A DNA stretch of 64,000 nucleotides from Rhodoferax koreense (GCF_001955695.1 NZ_CP019236.1:2232001-2296000), one strand, 5' to 3'. Positions 38,192 through 47,273 are shown, numbered from the stretch's first letter. Notes: a model not told the origin generated them from the letters alone. Numbers and translations: made by a program.

Positions 38192-39223
38192 TCAAATAAA
38201 TAGAGGTCCGCCGGGGATCGGGCTATCGCCCAACACATCGGCCGCACCATGGCCGAGGTCGTCGCCCGGCTCATTGGCGGCTTCTACCGCGCTGGTCGCT
38301 GCCATGCGCTGTGCGAAGTCGGTGAACAGTCCGGCGATCTGGTTGCGCAGCCAGCGGTGGCCGGGGTCGTGCTGGTTGCGTTCATGCCAGAACTGGTGCA
38401 CATGCAGGCGCCCCGTCTCGAAGGGCAAGGCGCAGATGCGGAAGGCGCGGCGGTGCGGCAGACGCTGGTACCAGCTCATGGGCACGGCGGCGATGAGGTT
38501 GGTCTTCTCCAGCGTGGCTGCGACGGATGCGGTGCTGGAGACTTTGAGCACGATGGGCCGCTCGGAGGCCTTCTTGAGCAAGGCGCGCCGCACCAGCATC
38601 TCGCTTTGGAAGGTCTCGGCGAAGGCCAACTGCGGTGTGGCAAGAAACTGGTCCATGCTCAGCGGGCCGACCATCGGATGTCCGCGCCGCATGATGCAGA
38701 CCAGAGAGTCGTCGTAGAGGTGCCGCTGCACGAACTGGCCCGATGGCAGGCGGCCGATGGCCAGGTCGGCGGTGTTGTCTTCGAGCGCTTCGCGGTATTG
38801 CTCGCGCGGCAGGGTCAGCGCCACCACCTTCACCTGGGGTGCCAGTCGTTGGAGCGTTCCGATTAGGTCCGGCAGGAACTGCAGTTCACCGAAGGTCGTC
38901 TGCATCACACGAAAGGTGCGCGACGAGGTGGCCGGCTCGAACGAAGCGCGCTGCTCGAAGGTCTCCTTGATGGTGTTCAGCGCTTCGGAGACCGGGGTGA
39001 ACAGATCGAGCGCGAAAGAAGTCGGCTCCATGCCATTCGAGGTGCGCACGAACAGCGGGTCCTGGCAATGGGTGCGCAGACGGTTCAACGCATTGCTGGT
39101 GGCGGATTGCGTCAGGCCCAGCCGGGCGCCAGCGGCCGTGATGCTTTTTTCGTTCATGACCGTGACGAACACTTTGAGCAGGTTAAGGTCCACGCTCGGA
39201 AGATTCACTTCATCAACATGCAT
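38192..39223 (-). CDS. LysR-family regulator of the amidohydrolase/ABC cluster
   Basis: This 343-aa regulator has an N-terminal winged helix-turn-helix (VDLNLLKVFVTVMNEKSITA, LGLTQSATSNALNRLR) and a LysR effector-binding domain (residues about 100-305). The C-terminus is about 35 residues longer than usual. It is upstream of, and on the same strand as, the ABC importer genes, 128 bases away, so it probably controls them. No ribosome-binding site is apparent before the ATG at 39223. Confidence 0.9.
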   Translation of the reverse strand: MHVDEVNLPSVDLNLLKVFVTVMNEKSITAAGARLGLTQSATSNALNRLRTHCQDPLFVRTSNGMEPTSFALDLFTPVSEALNTIKETFEQRASFEPATSSRTFRVMQTTFGELQFLPDLIGTLQRLAPQVKVVALTLPREQYREALEDNTADLAIGRLPSGQFVQRHLYDDSLVCIMRRGHPMVGPLSMDQFLATPQLAFAETFQSEMLVRRALLKKASERPIVLKVSSTASVAATLEKTNLIAAVPMSWYQRLPHRRAFRICALPFETGRLHVHQFWHERNQHDPGHRWLRNQIAGLFTDFAQRMAATSAVEAANEPGDDLGHGAADVLGDSPIPGGPLFI

Positions 39224-39386
39224 AAAAGGGCGTCCGTACCGTCGGTGCGGGGCCCGCCGGTATGCGGGTCCGTTTCGCAAGCGACACGGCCGGGACGCAA
39301 AAAACGCGCCATCGGCGATCGGATGCGGGCCATCGTCGCGCTGCGTCACATGGCCCCGGCCAACGCCGGCCTTCGCTGTGCAGGCG

Positions 39387-39911
39387 TCAGTGCAGCGTGC
39401 CGCTGGCCGGTGTGCCCGTCTGCACCTTGAAGAAGCCCGTGCCCGCCGTGCCGCTGCCGATTTCCTCTTCGGTGGCTTCGCGCACGCCGTTTACCGTGAG
39501 GTGCAGCCGCAGCGCGATGCCCGAAAGCGGATGGTTGCCGTCGAGTACCACGTGTTCGGGATAGATGTCCGTCACGACGTACAGGCGGTCTTTCGGGATG
39601 TCGGGATTCACGCCCTGAGGCAGGGCCTGGCCGTCGAAACTCATGCCTTCCTCGAGCACGGCCGGAAACAGCGCGCGCGCCTCGAGGAAGATCAACTGGT
39701 CGTTGAAATCGCCGAACGCGTCTTCGGGTTCGAGGTGCAGGTCGAGCTGGTCGCCCACCACGTGGCCCTGTAGCGCCTCCTCGACCTTCTTCAGCAGGTC
39801 ATCGCCGCCGACCACGAATTCCACCGGGTCGTTGAGCACGTCGAGGTCTTCGCCGAGGGTGTCTTTGAGTGTCCAGGTCAGGGCCACGACACATTGAGGG
39901 GTGATTTCCAT
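39387..39911 (-). CDS. FKBP-type peptidyl-prolyl isomerase, SlyD-like
   Basis: This 174-aa cytoplasmic isomerase has the SlyD fold: an N-terminal FKBP half (QCVVALTWTLKDTLGEDLDV), an inserted flap domain rich in Asp/Glu, and the return of the FKBP half (DGNHPLSGIALRLHLTVNGV). SlyD proteins accelerate proline isomerisation and act as chaperones. The His-rich metal-binding tail of E. coli SlyD is missing here. Divergent from the cupin gene. Confidence 0.93.
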   Translation of the reverse strand: MEITPQCVVALTWTLKDTLGEDLDVLNDPVEFVVGGDDLLKKVEEALQGHVVGDQLDLHLEPEDAFGDFNDQLIFLEARALFPAVLEEGMSFDGQALPQGVNPDIPKDRLYVVTDIYPEHVVLDGNHPLSGIALRLHLTVNGVREATEEEIGSGTAGTGFFKVQTGTPASGTLH

Positions 39912-40034
39912 AACGGGAATGGCCGCGGAGGCGGCGCGTTGAACGAGTTGTCCCGATTGTAGGCAGCGCGGCCGTGGCCGGCGGCAGGAGGGAGAATCGG
40001 CCGTTCATCGACAAAAAGAAAGCAGAACGATCCC

Positions 40035-41159
40035 ATGGATATCTCAACCGGCCTGCCGCTGCTCGGCGGCCTGAGCCCGCAGCAGTTCATGAAGCGCCAT
40101 TGGCAGAAGAAGCCGCTGCTGATCCGCCAGGCCGTGCCCGGCCTCAAGCCGCTGCTCGACCGCGCGGCCCTGTTCGACCTGGCCGGCGATGAGGCGGTGG
40201 AGTCGCGCCTGGTGCAGCAGGTGGGCACCAGCTGGAAGCTGCGCCAGGGCCCATTCATGCGGCGCGCGTTGCCGCCGGTGAAGCAGCCCGGCTGGACGCT
40301 GCTGGTGCAGGGCGTGGACCAGCACGTCGATGCGGTGCACGCGCTGCTGCAGCAGTTTCGCTTCGCGCCCGACGCGCGGCTCGACGACCTGATGATCAGC
40401 TACGCCAGCGACGGCGGCGGCGTCGGCCCGCATTTCGACAGCTACGACGTCTTCCTGCTGCAGGCCCACGGACGGCGGCGCTGGCGCATCGGCCGACAGA
40501 AGGACCTGAGCCTGGTCGACGGCGCGCCGCTGAAGATCCTGGCCAATTTCGAGCCCGAGCAGGAATTCGTGCTCGAGCCCGGTGACATGCTCTACCTGCC
40601 GCCGCGTTATGCCCACGACGGCGTGGCCGAAGGCGAATGCATGACGTATTCCATCGGATTCCGCGCGCCCAAGCGCGGCGAACTCGCGCGTGAACTGCTG
40701 CAGCGCATGGGCGACGAGGCCGACGAGGTGCTGGGCGAGGTCCTGTACAGGGACCCGGCGCAGCCGGCCGTGGACGCGCCGGCTGCGATTCCCGAGGCCC
40801 TGCAGGGCTTCGCGCGCGGCACGCTCGAGGCGCTGCTGGCCGATCCGCTGGCGCTGGCCTGCGCGCTGGGTGAAGTCCTGACCGAGCCCAAGGCCAACCT
40901 GTGGTTCGACGGCGGCGACGAGCCGGTCGACGTCGCCTCGGGTTTGACCCTGGACCGCCGCACCCGCATGATGTATGACGCGCAGCACGTGTTCATCAAC
41001 GGCGAGAGTTACCGCGCGGGCGGCCGCGACGCCAGCCTGATGCGCCGGCTCGCCGATCGGCGGCTGCTGACCGCTGCCGACCTGGTGCGCGCCAGCGACG
41101 ATGCCCGCGAATTGCTGGCCTCGTGGTGTGCATCGGGATGGGCGCACGCGACCCGGTAA
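40035..41159 (+). CDS. Cupin/JmjC-type 2-oxoglutarate oxygenase (ribosomal oxygenase RoxA/YcfD-like)
   Basis: This 374-aa enzyme has the iron-binding facial triad: HxD in GVGPHFDSYDVFLLQ and the distal His in PPRYAHDGVAEG. The substrate-binding and dimerisation C-terminal half is typical for the ROX group. E. coli YcfD hydroxylates Arg81 of ribosomal protein L16. The similarity includes FMKRHWQKKPLLIRQA at the start. The small hypothetical gene follows after 26 bases. Confidence 0.91.
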   Translation: MDISTGLPLLGGLSPQQFMKRHWQKKPLLIRQAVPGLKPLLDRAALFDLAGDEAVESRLVQQVGTSWKLRQGPFMRRALPPVKQPGWTLLVQGVDQHVDAVHALLQQFRFAPDARLDDLMISYASDGGGVGPHFDSYDVFLLQAHGRRRWRIGRQKDLSLVDGAPLKILANFEPEQEFVLEPGDMLYLPPRYAHDGVAEGECMTYSIGFRAPKRGELARELLQRMGDEADEVLGEVLYRDPAQPAVDAPAAIPEALQGFARGTLEALLADPLALACALGEVLTEPKANLWFDGGDEPVDVASGLTLDRRTRMMYDAQHVFINGESYRAGGRDASLMRRLADRRLLTAADLVRASDDARELLASWCASGWAHATR

Positions 41160-41185
41160 ACCTCAAGGAACGTCAAGGAGTTCGC

Positions 41186-41701
41186 ATGGACGAGGCATCA
41201 CTTTCCACGCCGCTGCCCAATGGCCGCTTCGAGGGCCGCGCAGCCTTTCAGCAACTGCTGCGCGACGCGCTGTGCCAGGCTGCCCATCAGGGCTGGCGCG
41301 AGATCACCGTCTGCGATTCGAACTTCGAGGACTGGCCGCTCGGCGAGCGCGCCGTGGTCGACGCCCTGCAGGCCTGGGCCGGATCGGGCCGCAAGTGGAC
41401 CATGCTCGCCGACAGTTTCGATGCCGTCACCAGGCGCCACCCGCGCTTCGTGAACTGGCGCCGTACCTGGTCGCACCTGATCGACTGCCGCGCCGTACCG
41501 GGCCATGCGCGCCGCGCCGATCCGTCGAGCCTGCCGAGTTGCCTGATCGGGCCGTCCTGGGTGATGCGCCGGCTCGATCTGGAGCACTGCACCGGCATCA
41601 GTGGCGACGAGCCGCGTCGGCGCGTCGATCTGCAGGAAAGCCTCAACGAATGGCTGCGCCGCAGCAGCCCGGCGTTCCCCGCAACGGTGCTCGGGCTGTA
41701 G
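41186..41701 (+). CDS. Hypothetical protein downstream of the cupin oxygenase
   Basis: This 171-aa cytoplasmic protein is preceded by AAGGAG. It begins with a helix (RAAFQQLLRDALCQAAHQGW), then EITVCDSNFEDWPLGERAVV, and is rich in Trp and Arg; it may contain a modified PLD- or nuclease-like fold, but no catalytic motif is clear. Close spacing suggests co-transcription with the oxygenase. Function unknown. Confidence 0.8.
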   Translation: MDEASLSTPLPNGRFEGRAAFQQLLRDALCQAAHQGWREITVCDSNFEDWPLGERAVVDALQAWAGSGRKWTMLADSFDAVTRRHPRFVNWRRTWSHLIDCRAVPGHARRADPSSLPSCLIGPSWVMRRLDLEHCTGISGDEPRRRVDLQESLNEWLRRSSPAFPATVLGL

Positions 41702-41784
41702 CGACATGTGGCTTTTGCGCACCAGAGCAGGGCGCGCCGCGGCGGCTTCACTAAGGGTTAACAATCATTGCCAGGGCCGCCGGT

Positions 41785-41790
41785 TATAAT
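41785..41790 (+). promoter_or_regulatory. Likely -10 box of the Ala-rich lipoprotein gene
   Basis: A perfect TATAAT (41785-41790) lies 106 bases before the ATG, giving a leader of about 100 bases. There is no good -35 box at the usual spacing. The 41702-41896 region has no gene. Confidence 0.4.
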
Positions 41791-41896
41791 TTCGGGCTGA
41801 GTTGAAAGAGCTCGAGTGCTTTCTCTCGGTCATCACAACAGGGTTGCGGTGACAGTTTCCGGAAATTGTTTTCCCTAAATAAAAGGAATTTTTGCA

Positions 41897-42202
41897 ATGA
41901 ACAAATCGCTTGTACTGGCAGCCCTGGTTGCCGCCGCTGCCCTGGCCGCCTGTGGTAAAAAAGAAGAGCCGGCTCCTGCGCCAGCACCTGCGCCTGTCGA
42001 AGCACCGGCTCCTGCAGCCGCACCGGCACCCGCACCGGCTCCTGAAGCCGCCGCTTCCGCTGCCACCGACGCCGCTTCCTCCGCTGGCGCTGCTGCTGCC
42101 TCCGCTGGCGCTGCGGCCACCGACGCCGCTTCCGCCGCTGGCGATGCGGCCAAGGCCGCCGGCGACGCTGCCAAGGCTGCGGCCGACGCTGCCAAGAAGT
42201 AA
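41897..42202 (+). CDS. Ala/Pro-rich small lipoprotein
   Basis: This 101-aa protein has a signal peptide ending in a lipobox (AALAACG, Cys at residue 19). A Pro-Ala spacer (about 25-49) comes next, then repeated Ala-rich helical units (ASAAGDAAKAAGDAAKAA) with regular Lys and Asp. The repeats suggest an amphipathic helix like those of late-embryogenesis-type or murein-lipoprotein-type proteins. GGAATTTTTGCA lies before the start, and a strong terminator follows. Function unknown. Confidence 0.88.
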   Translation: MNKSLVLAALVAAAALAACGKKEEPAPAPAPAPVEAPAPAAAPAPAPAPEAAASAATDAASSAGAAAASAGAAATDAASAAGDAAKAAGDAAKAAADAAKK

Positions 42203-42220
42203 TTCTTCAAGCGCTCTCCA

Positions 42221-42247
42221 AAAAGCCACCGCGAGGTGGCTTTTTTT
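42221..42247. terminator. Rho-independent terminator, possibly bidirectional
   Basis: AAAAGCCACC and GGTGGCTTTT form a 10-bp stem with a GCGA tetraloop, followed by TTT on the plus strand. The A-rich left arm would also give a T-run for the minus-strand metallohydrolase gene. Confidence 0.9.
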
Positions 42248-42274
42248 CGTCTGGCGAGGAGGTCCGCGATCCGC

Positions 42275-43051
42275 CTACACGGCCAGCCAATCCGTGCCGT
42301 CGACCGGATGCGCCACCAGCATCTCCACGGCCGCGCAGGCGGACACCCCGGCCAGCGCGGCCAGCGCCAGATCGGGCCGGTTGTTCTGCTGGCTCAGATG
42401 GGCGGCCACGATCTTGCGCAGGCCGGTGCCTGCGACGGCTTCGGCAATCTCGGCCGCGGCTTGGTTGGCTAGGTGGCCATAGGGCCCGGCGACGCGCCGC
42501 TTGAGGAAGGGCGGATACCGCGAGGCACTGAGCAGTTCCGGGTCATGGTTGCATTCGAGCAGCAGGGTGTGACAGCCGGCCACATGCTCCAGCACGTGGC
42601 TGCTGGCATGGCCGAGGTCGGTCAACACGCCCATCCGTCCGGCGCCATCGGTGCAGCTGAGTTGCAACGGCTCGCGCGCATCGTGCGGCACGGTGAACGG
42701 CAGCACCTGCAATTCGCCCAGGTCGATGGGCTGGCTGTCGCGCGCGACGTGCAGCAGGCCGTCGAAATCGGCGAGTCCCATGCCGAGGTGGGTGCCCTGG
42801 CTCATCCACACCGGGATGCGGTAACGCAATGCCATCTGGCGCACGCAGCCGATGTGGTCGCTGTGTTCGTGGGTGATGAAGATCGCGTCGATCTCGTCGG
42901 CCTGCAGGCCGGCCTGGTTCAGGCGGAAATCGAGTTGGCGGATGCCGAGGCCGCAGTCGACGAGCAGTCGCTTCGTCTGGAGGCCATTGCCAGCTTCGAT
43001 GACGGTGGCGTTGCCCGTGCTGCCGCTGCCGAGATTTTTAAAGCGGATCAT
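42275..43051 (-). CDS. MBL-fold metallohydrolase (YycJ/WalJ-like)
   Basis: This 258-aa metallo-beta-lactamase-fold hydrolase has the metal-binding HxHxDH motif (THEHSDHIG) and a second ligand in LLLECNHDPELL. It starts MIRFKNLGSGSTGNATVIEA, characteristic of the WalJ/VicX/YycJ group of cytosolic nucleic-acid-type hydrolases. It follows dapA and bamC on the same strand, the usual order in beta-proteobacteria, but a repeat element lies in between here. Confidence 0.91.
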   Translation of the reverse strand: MIRFKNLGSGSTGNATVIEAGNGLQTKRLLVDCGLGIRQLDFRLNQAGLQADEIDAIFITHEHSDHIGCVRQMALRYRIPVWMSQGTHLGMGLADFDGLLHVARDSQPIDLGELQVLPFTVPHDAREPLQLSCTDGAGRMGVLTDLGHASSHVLEHVAGCHTLLLECNHDPELLSASRYPPFLKRRVAGPYGHLANQAAAEIAEAVAGTGLRKIVAAHLSQQNNRPDLALAALAGVSACAAVEMLVAHPVDGTDWLAV

Positions 43052-43083
43052 CCGGTCTAAGGCATGTTGGGAACGCATGGGCC

Positions 43084-43274
43084 TGGTGCTTCGACAAGCT
43101 CAGCACGAACGGCGTAGGTGGCGAGCGTGTCTTACGCCAGGGATACCGCGGAACTGGCCCTTCGACAAGCTCAGGAGAGCCTTTGCCAGGCCGCAGGTGT
43201 TGCCCCCTGCAAGCCTGTCCTGAGCTTGTCGAAGGAGGGGTGGGCGCTACACGAAGCGAGCAACCTGGGGGTGT
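43084..43274. repeat. Composite dispersed repeat, copy B, with nested REP-like cores
   Basis: This 191-bp element matches copy A (25473-25620) end to end but is 43 bp longer because of two inserts containing CTTCGACAAGCTCAGGA. The inserts (about 43158-43179 and 43214-43235) are in opposite orientation, so 43159-43176 and 43218-43235 form a perfect 18-bp inverted repeat. A third core is at 43089-43102. The element ends three bases before the bamC stop codon. Confidence 0.85.
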
Positions 43275-43276
43275 GC

Positions 43277-44353
43277 CTATTTCAAGTCGTCCGCGATGAC
43301 CTGAACGATGCGTTGGGCGTTGGCCGAAGACTCGGGGGCGCCATTCGCGTTCAGCACCGACACCGTCGTCGACTGGCCCTGGCTGCGCACCGCGATGCGG
43401 TATTTGAGCGGTGGCGTGTTGGCCGCCGAGCTGAACAGCTTGCTGAAGAAGCCGGGCTCCTTCTTGTCGGCGTTCGGTGCCACGTAGCGCACGAAATACA
43501 CGCCCTGGCTTCGGTCGCGGTCTTCCACGGTGAAGCCGGTGCGGTCCAGCGTCAGCCCGACACGGCGCCAGGCGCGGTCGAAGCCATCGTCCATCTGCAC
43601 CACGGGTTGGTTGTCGACCGTGGCCACGCGGCTGCTGGCCGGTGCGGCGGCGGCAACGATCGCGGCCTGGGCCTGCTCGTTGGTGCCGCCCAGGCGCACC
43701 ATCAGGCGGCGCAGGAACTCGGCTTCGAGTTCGGGGTCAGCCGGGCGGGGCTGCCAGACCGTCTGGTCCTTCTGCGTGCTGTTGTAGACCTCGACCATGC
43801 CGCGGTGCGTGATGTAGATCTCGGTGCCGCCATTGGCGTTGCGTTCCAGCCGGGTGCGGAACTTGTCGCGTTCGCTGGTGGAATAGAGCGAATCGAAGAC
43901 CTTGCCGATGGTGTTGCGGATGAAATCCTGCGGGATCTTGGCGCGGTTTTCGGCCCAGTCGGTTTCCATGATGCCGAGGTCGGCCTGGTCCTGCACCAGC
44001 AGGAAGCCGTTCTCCTGCCAGAAGTCGCGGACCGGCCCCCACAGCTGATCGGCCGGACGGGCGATCACCAGCCAGCGCTGGTTGCCCGAGCGCTCGATGC
44101 GTGCGTCGCCGATGGCGGTGGCGGCCGTCGGTGTGGTGGGAGCGGCCTGGCCGATCTGGTAGTTGCTGGCGGTGACCGCGCTGCCGGGCACGACGTACCG
44201 GGTGTCGCGGTTGAGTTGCGTCAGGTCGGGAGGCACTTCGAGCGAGGTGCCCTTGGCTGCGCTCTTGTAATCGATCTTGTCGCCTTCGAGCACCGAGCAG
44301 GCGCCGAGCGCCATGGTCAGCCCGACCAGGGCCAGTCTTGCAAATTGATTCAC
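43277..44353 (-). CDS. bamC: Outer membrane assembly lipoprotein BamC
   Basis: This 358-aa lipoprotein has a signal peptide with lipobox (MALGACS, Cys about 19), an unstructured N-terminal region with YKSAAKGTSLEVPPDLTQL, which contacts BamD, and two helix-grip domains. BamC is part of the BAM complex that inserts beta-barrel proteins. It starts at GTG 44353 with AGGA upstream. It follows dapA after 22 bases. Confidence 0.93.
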   Translation of the reverse strand: MNQFARLALVGLTMALGACSVLEGDKIDYKSAAKGTSLEVPPDLTQLNRDTRYVVPGSAVTASNYQIGQAAPTTPTAATAIGDARIERSGNQRWLVIARPADQLWGPVRDFWQENGFLLVQDQADLGIMETDWAENRAKIPQDFIRNTIGKVFDSLYSTSERDKFRTRLERNANGGTEIYITHRGMVEVYNSTQKDQTVWQPRPADPELEAEFLRRLMVRLGGTNEQAQAAIVAAAAPASSRVATVDNQPVVQMDDGFDRAWRRVGLTLDRTGFTVEDRDRSQGVYFVRYVAPNADKKEPGFFSKLFSSAANTPPLKYRIAVRSQGQSTTVSVLNANGAPESSANAQRIVQVIADDLK

Positions 44354-44375
44354 GTATTCGTCCTATTGAAGTCTG

Positions 44376-45260
44376 TCAGATCAGGCCGCCGCTCTTCAGC
44401 GCCGCTTCCACCACGGGCTCGAAAGCCGGTGATAGCGGTGTCATCGGCAGGCGCATGGTGCCGCCGCACAACTTCATGCGGGCCATGGCCCATTTGAGGG
44501 GAATCGGGTTGGCTTCCACGAAAAGGTGCTTGTGCACCGGCATCAGCTTGCGCTGGATTTCCATGGCCGTGCGCACATCGCCGGCGATGGCGGCCACGCA
44601 CAGCTCGTGCATCAGGCGCGGGGCGATGTTGGCGGTGACGCTCACGTTGCCCTGGCCGCCGCACAGCATCAGTGCCACGGCGGTCGGATCGTCGCCCGAG
44701 TACACGGCGAAACCCTGGGGCACGTCGCGGATCAGCCACTGCGCGCGTTCGATGTTGCCCGTGGCTTCCTTGATGCCGACGATGCCGGGCACCTGGGCCA
44801 GGCGCAGCACGGTGTCGTGCGCCATATCGGCCACGGTGCGGCCGGGCACGTTGTACAGGATCATCGGCAGATCGCCGACCGCTTCGGCGATGGCCTTGAA
44901 ATGCTGGTACTGGCCTTCCTGGGTCGGCTTGTTGTAGTAGGGCACCACCTGCAGCTGGCAGTCGGCGCCGACCTTCTTGGCGAAGCGTGTGAGCTCGATG
45001 GCCTCGGAGGTGGAGTTCGCCCCGCAGCCGGCCATGATCGGCACGCGGCCCTTGGCCTGTTCCACGGAGACGCGGATGATCTCGCAGTGCTCTTCGACGT
45101 TGACCGTCGGCGACTCGCCGGTCGTGCCGACCACGCCGATGCAGTCCGTGCCTTCGGCGATGTGCCAGTCGATCAGCTTGCGCAGCGTCGGGTAGTCGAC
45201 GCTGCCGTCTTCATGCATCGGGGTCACGAGTGCCACGATGCTGCCAGTAATGGGTGTCAT
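44376..45260 (-). CDS. dapA: 4-hydroxy-tetrahydrodipicolinate synthase
   Basis: This 294-aa enzyme condenses pyruvate with aspartate semialdehyde in lysine and diaminopimelate synthesis. The Schiff-base Lys is in [10 protein letters not shown], and Tyr in [10 protein letters not shown] and Thr-Thr in [12 protein letters not shown] are the proton relay and substrate residues. Length matches the family (about 292 aa). It heads the dapA-bamC-metallohydrolase group. Confidence 0.96.
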   Translation of the reverse strand: MTPITGSIVALVTPMHEDGSVDYPTLRKLIDWHIAEGTDCIGVVGTTGESPTVNVEEHCEIIRVSVEQAKGRVPIMAGCGANSTSEAIELTRFAKKVGADCQLQVVPYYNKPTQEGQYQHFKAIAEAVGDLPMILYNVPGRTVADMAHDTVLRLAQVPGIVGIKEATGNIERAQWLIRDVPQGFAVYSGDDPTAVALMLCGGQGNVSVTANIAPRLMHELCVAAIAGDVRTAMEIQRKLMPVHKHLFVEANPIPLKWAMARMKLCGGTMRLPMTPLSPAFEPVVEAALKSGGLI

Positions 45261-45337
45261 GTCCGCAGTCTTGAACGGGTGAAAGGCGCATTCTACCCAG
45301 GCGGCTGGGCCTTCCGATGACGCTGGGGTAAAGCCGG

Positions 45338-45874
45338 CTACAGCGGATGGCGTGCCGGTGCGATACCGGTTTCGCGCACGGCGGCGATGCGCTGCACGAA
45401 GCGCGGCGGCGCGTCGAGAAAGCCGTCCTCGAAGGCCACCACGCGCAATCCTGCCGCGGCCTGCAGCAGTTCGCCGGGCTGCAGCAGAAAGTCGGGGCGC
45501 GAAGGTTTTCCCACGGTTTCGTTGCCGGCGGCAAAGGTCTCGTAGAGCAGCACGCCGCCCGGTGCAACGCTGGTGAGGATGCGCGGCAGCAGCGGGCGCC
45601 ACAGGTAGTTGGTGACGACCACCGCGTCGAAGCTGCGGCCTTCGAACGGCCACGGACCGTCCTCGATGTCGGCCAGCACGGTTTCGAAATCGGCCTTCAA
45701 GCCGTCGATCGCCTCGGCCGAGCGGTCCACGCCCGTCACCGCATGGCCACGCGCCGCGAACCAGCGCATGTGCCGGCCGCTGCCGCAGGCCACGTCGAGC
45801 ACCGTGCCAGCCCGCGGCACGAGATGCGACCAGCGTCGTACCCAGGGCGAGGCCTGGATTGCTTCGATATTCAT
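45338..45874 (-). CDS. Class I SAM-dependent methyltransferase
   Basis: This 178-aa protein has SAM-binding motif [21 protein letters not shown], motif II VTGVDRS, and motif [11 protein letters not shown]. It starts [15 protein letters not shown]. The substrate is unknown; the tellurite-resistance-like TehB branch is possible. It is 43 bases downstream of the 42-aa protein gene and 77 bases upstream of dapA, all minus strand. Confidence 0.89.
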   Translation of the reverse strand: MNIEAIQASPWVRRWSHLVPRAGTVLDVACGSGRHMRWFAARGHAVTGVDRSAEAIDGLKADFETVLADIEDGPWPFEGRSFDAVVVTNYLWRPLLPRILTSVAPGGVLLYETFAAGNETVGKPSRPDFLLQPGELLQAAAGLRVVAFEDGFLDAPPRFVQRIAAVRETGIAPARHPL

Positions 45875-45917
45875 AGCGTGCGACGCAGGTGAAATCAGGG
45901 CCAGAGCTCGATTCTGC

Positions 45918-46046
45918 TTAAAAACAGGCCCAAAGCTGGTCCGCCACGCTGACGAGGAAGTCGGGCCGCGTGTACATCGCAAAAACCATGGCCAGCCCCA
46001 GGAGGGCGGCGCCGTAGAGCAGGGTCTTGCGAACGCGGGTTTTCAT
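45918..46046 (-). CDS. Small conserved-looking membrane protein (42 aa)
   Basis: This 42-aa protein starts MKTRVRKTLL, has one transmembrane helix (about 8-25, LLYGAALLGLAMVFAMY) and ends in TRPDFLVSVADQLWACF. Short proteins with this ending are, from memory, common next to other genes in Comamonadaceae. It lies three bases after the MFS gene stop codon, so it is probably translated by coupling with it. Function unknown. Confidence 0.75.
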   Translation of the reverse strand: MKTRVRKTLLYGAALLGLAMVFAMYTRPDFLVSVADQLWACF

Positions 46047-46049
46047 GGC

Positions 46050-47273
46050 TCAAAGGGCCGAGGCTGGCCGATGGATCGCGTTTTCCTTCACCGGCAGATT
46101 CACCAGGCCGGCGAACACACCCAGCGCAATCGCAATCATCCAGACCACGTCGTAGCTGCCGGTGCGGTCGTACAGGTAACCACCCAGCCACACGCCCATG
46201 AACGAGCCGATCTGGTGGCTGAAGAACACGAAACCGCTGAGCATGGACAGGTGCTGCACGCCGAAGATCTGCGCCACCAGCGAGTTCGTCGGTGGCACGG
46301 TGGACAGCCACAGCAGGCCCATGAGGCTCGCGAAGACGTAGACGCTGACGGGCGACAGCGGCGCGAGCAGGAACACGCTGATGACGACGGCCCGCGCGAA
46401 GTAGATGAAGGCCAGGATGTTCTTCTTGGCGAGTTTCTGCCCCAGCGTGCCGGCGATGTAGGTGCCGAACACGTTGAACAGGCCGATCAGCGCCAGCGCG
46501 TAGCCGGCCACTTCGGGCGAGAGTCCCTTGTCCTTCAGGTAGCTCGGCATGTGCACGCCGATGAACACCACCTGGAAACCGCAGACGAAATAACCGGCCA
46601 TGAGCAACTGGAAGCTCGGGTATTTGAAGGCCTCGCGGAAGGCCTGGCCGATGCTCTGCTGGCGCGGTGCCTTCGCGCTCTGGCCCGAGAAGCCGGGCTC
46701 GCGCAGCCAGAACGACAGCGGCACCATGAGCAGCGAAGCCGCGCCAAGGATCACCAGCGCCTCCTGCCAGCCGAAACGGCCGATCAGGAAACCTTCGGTC
46801 GGCACCATGAGGAACTGGCCGAAGGAGCCGGCCGCGGCGGCGATGCCCATGGCCCAGGAACGCTTGTTTGCCGCGACGTTGCGGCCGATCACGCCGTAGA
46901 CCACGGCATAGGTGGTGCCGGCCTGGGCCATGCCGATCAGCACGCCGGCGCTCAGGGTGAACAGCATCGGCGTGGGTGCATGCGCCATGCCGAGCAGGCC
47001 CAGTGCATAGAGGATGGCGCCGACGAAGATCACCTTGAAAGCGCCGAAGCGGTCCGCCAGCATGCCGGCGAACACCCCGGACAGGCCCCAGGCCAGGTTC
47101 TGGATGGCGATGGCGAAGGCAAAGGTCTCGCGGGTCCAGCCCTGCGCCTGCGTGATCGGCTGCAACCACAGGCCGAAGCCATGGCGGATGCCCATCGACA
47201 GCGTGACGATGATGCCGCCGCAGACGAGCACCTGCGTCATGGAAAGGGTTTTGTTCGGGGTTTGCATGGTCAT
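46050..47273 (-). CDS. MFS transporter
   Basis: This 407-aa membrane protein has twelve predicted helices and resembles the monocarboxylate/oxalate-formate antiporter branch (GGIIVTLSMGIRHGFGLWLQ in helix 1 and FAGMLADRFGAFKVIF in the loop 2-3). Two adjacent starts are possible (ATG 47273 or ATG 47267). The short reading frame that follows (42 aa) is probably coupled. It is divergent from parE with 177 bp between. Substrate not known. Confidence 0.9.
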   Translation of the reverse strand: MTMQTPNKTLSMTQVLVCGGIIVTLSMGIRHGFGLWLQPITQAQGWTRETFAFAIAIQNLAWGLSGVFAGMLADRFGAFKVIFVGAILYALGLLGMAHAPTPMLFTLSAGVLIGMAQAGTTYAVVYGVIGRNVAANKRSWAMGIAAAAGSFGQFLMVPTEGFLIGRFGWQEALVILGAASLLMVPLSFWLREPGFSGQSAKAPRQQSIGQAFREAFKYPSFQLLMAGYFVCGFQVVFIGVHMPSYLKDKGLSPEVAGYALALIGLFNVFGTYIAGTLGQKLAKKNILAFIYFARAVVISVFLLAPLSPVSVYVFASLMGLLWLSTVPPTNSLVAQIFGVQHLSMLSGFVFFSHQIGSFMGVWLGGYLYDRTGSYDVVWMIAIALGVFAGLVNLPVKENAIHRPASAL

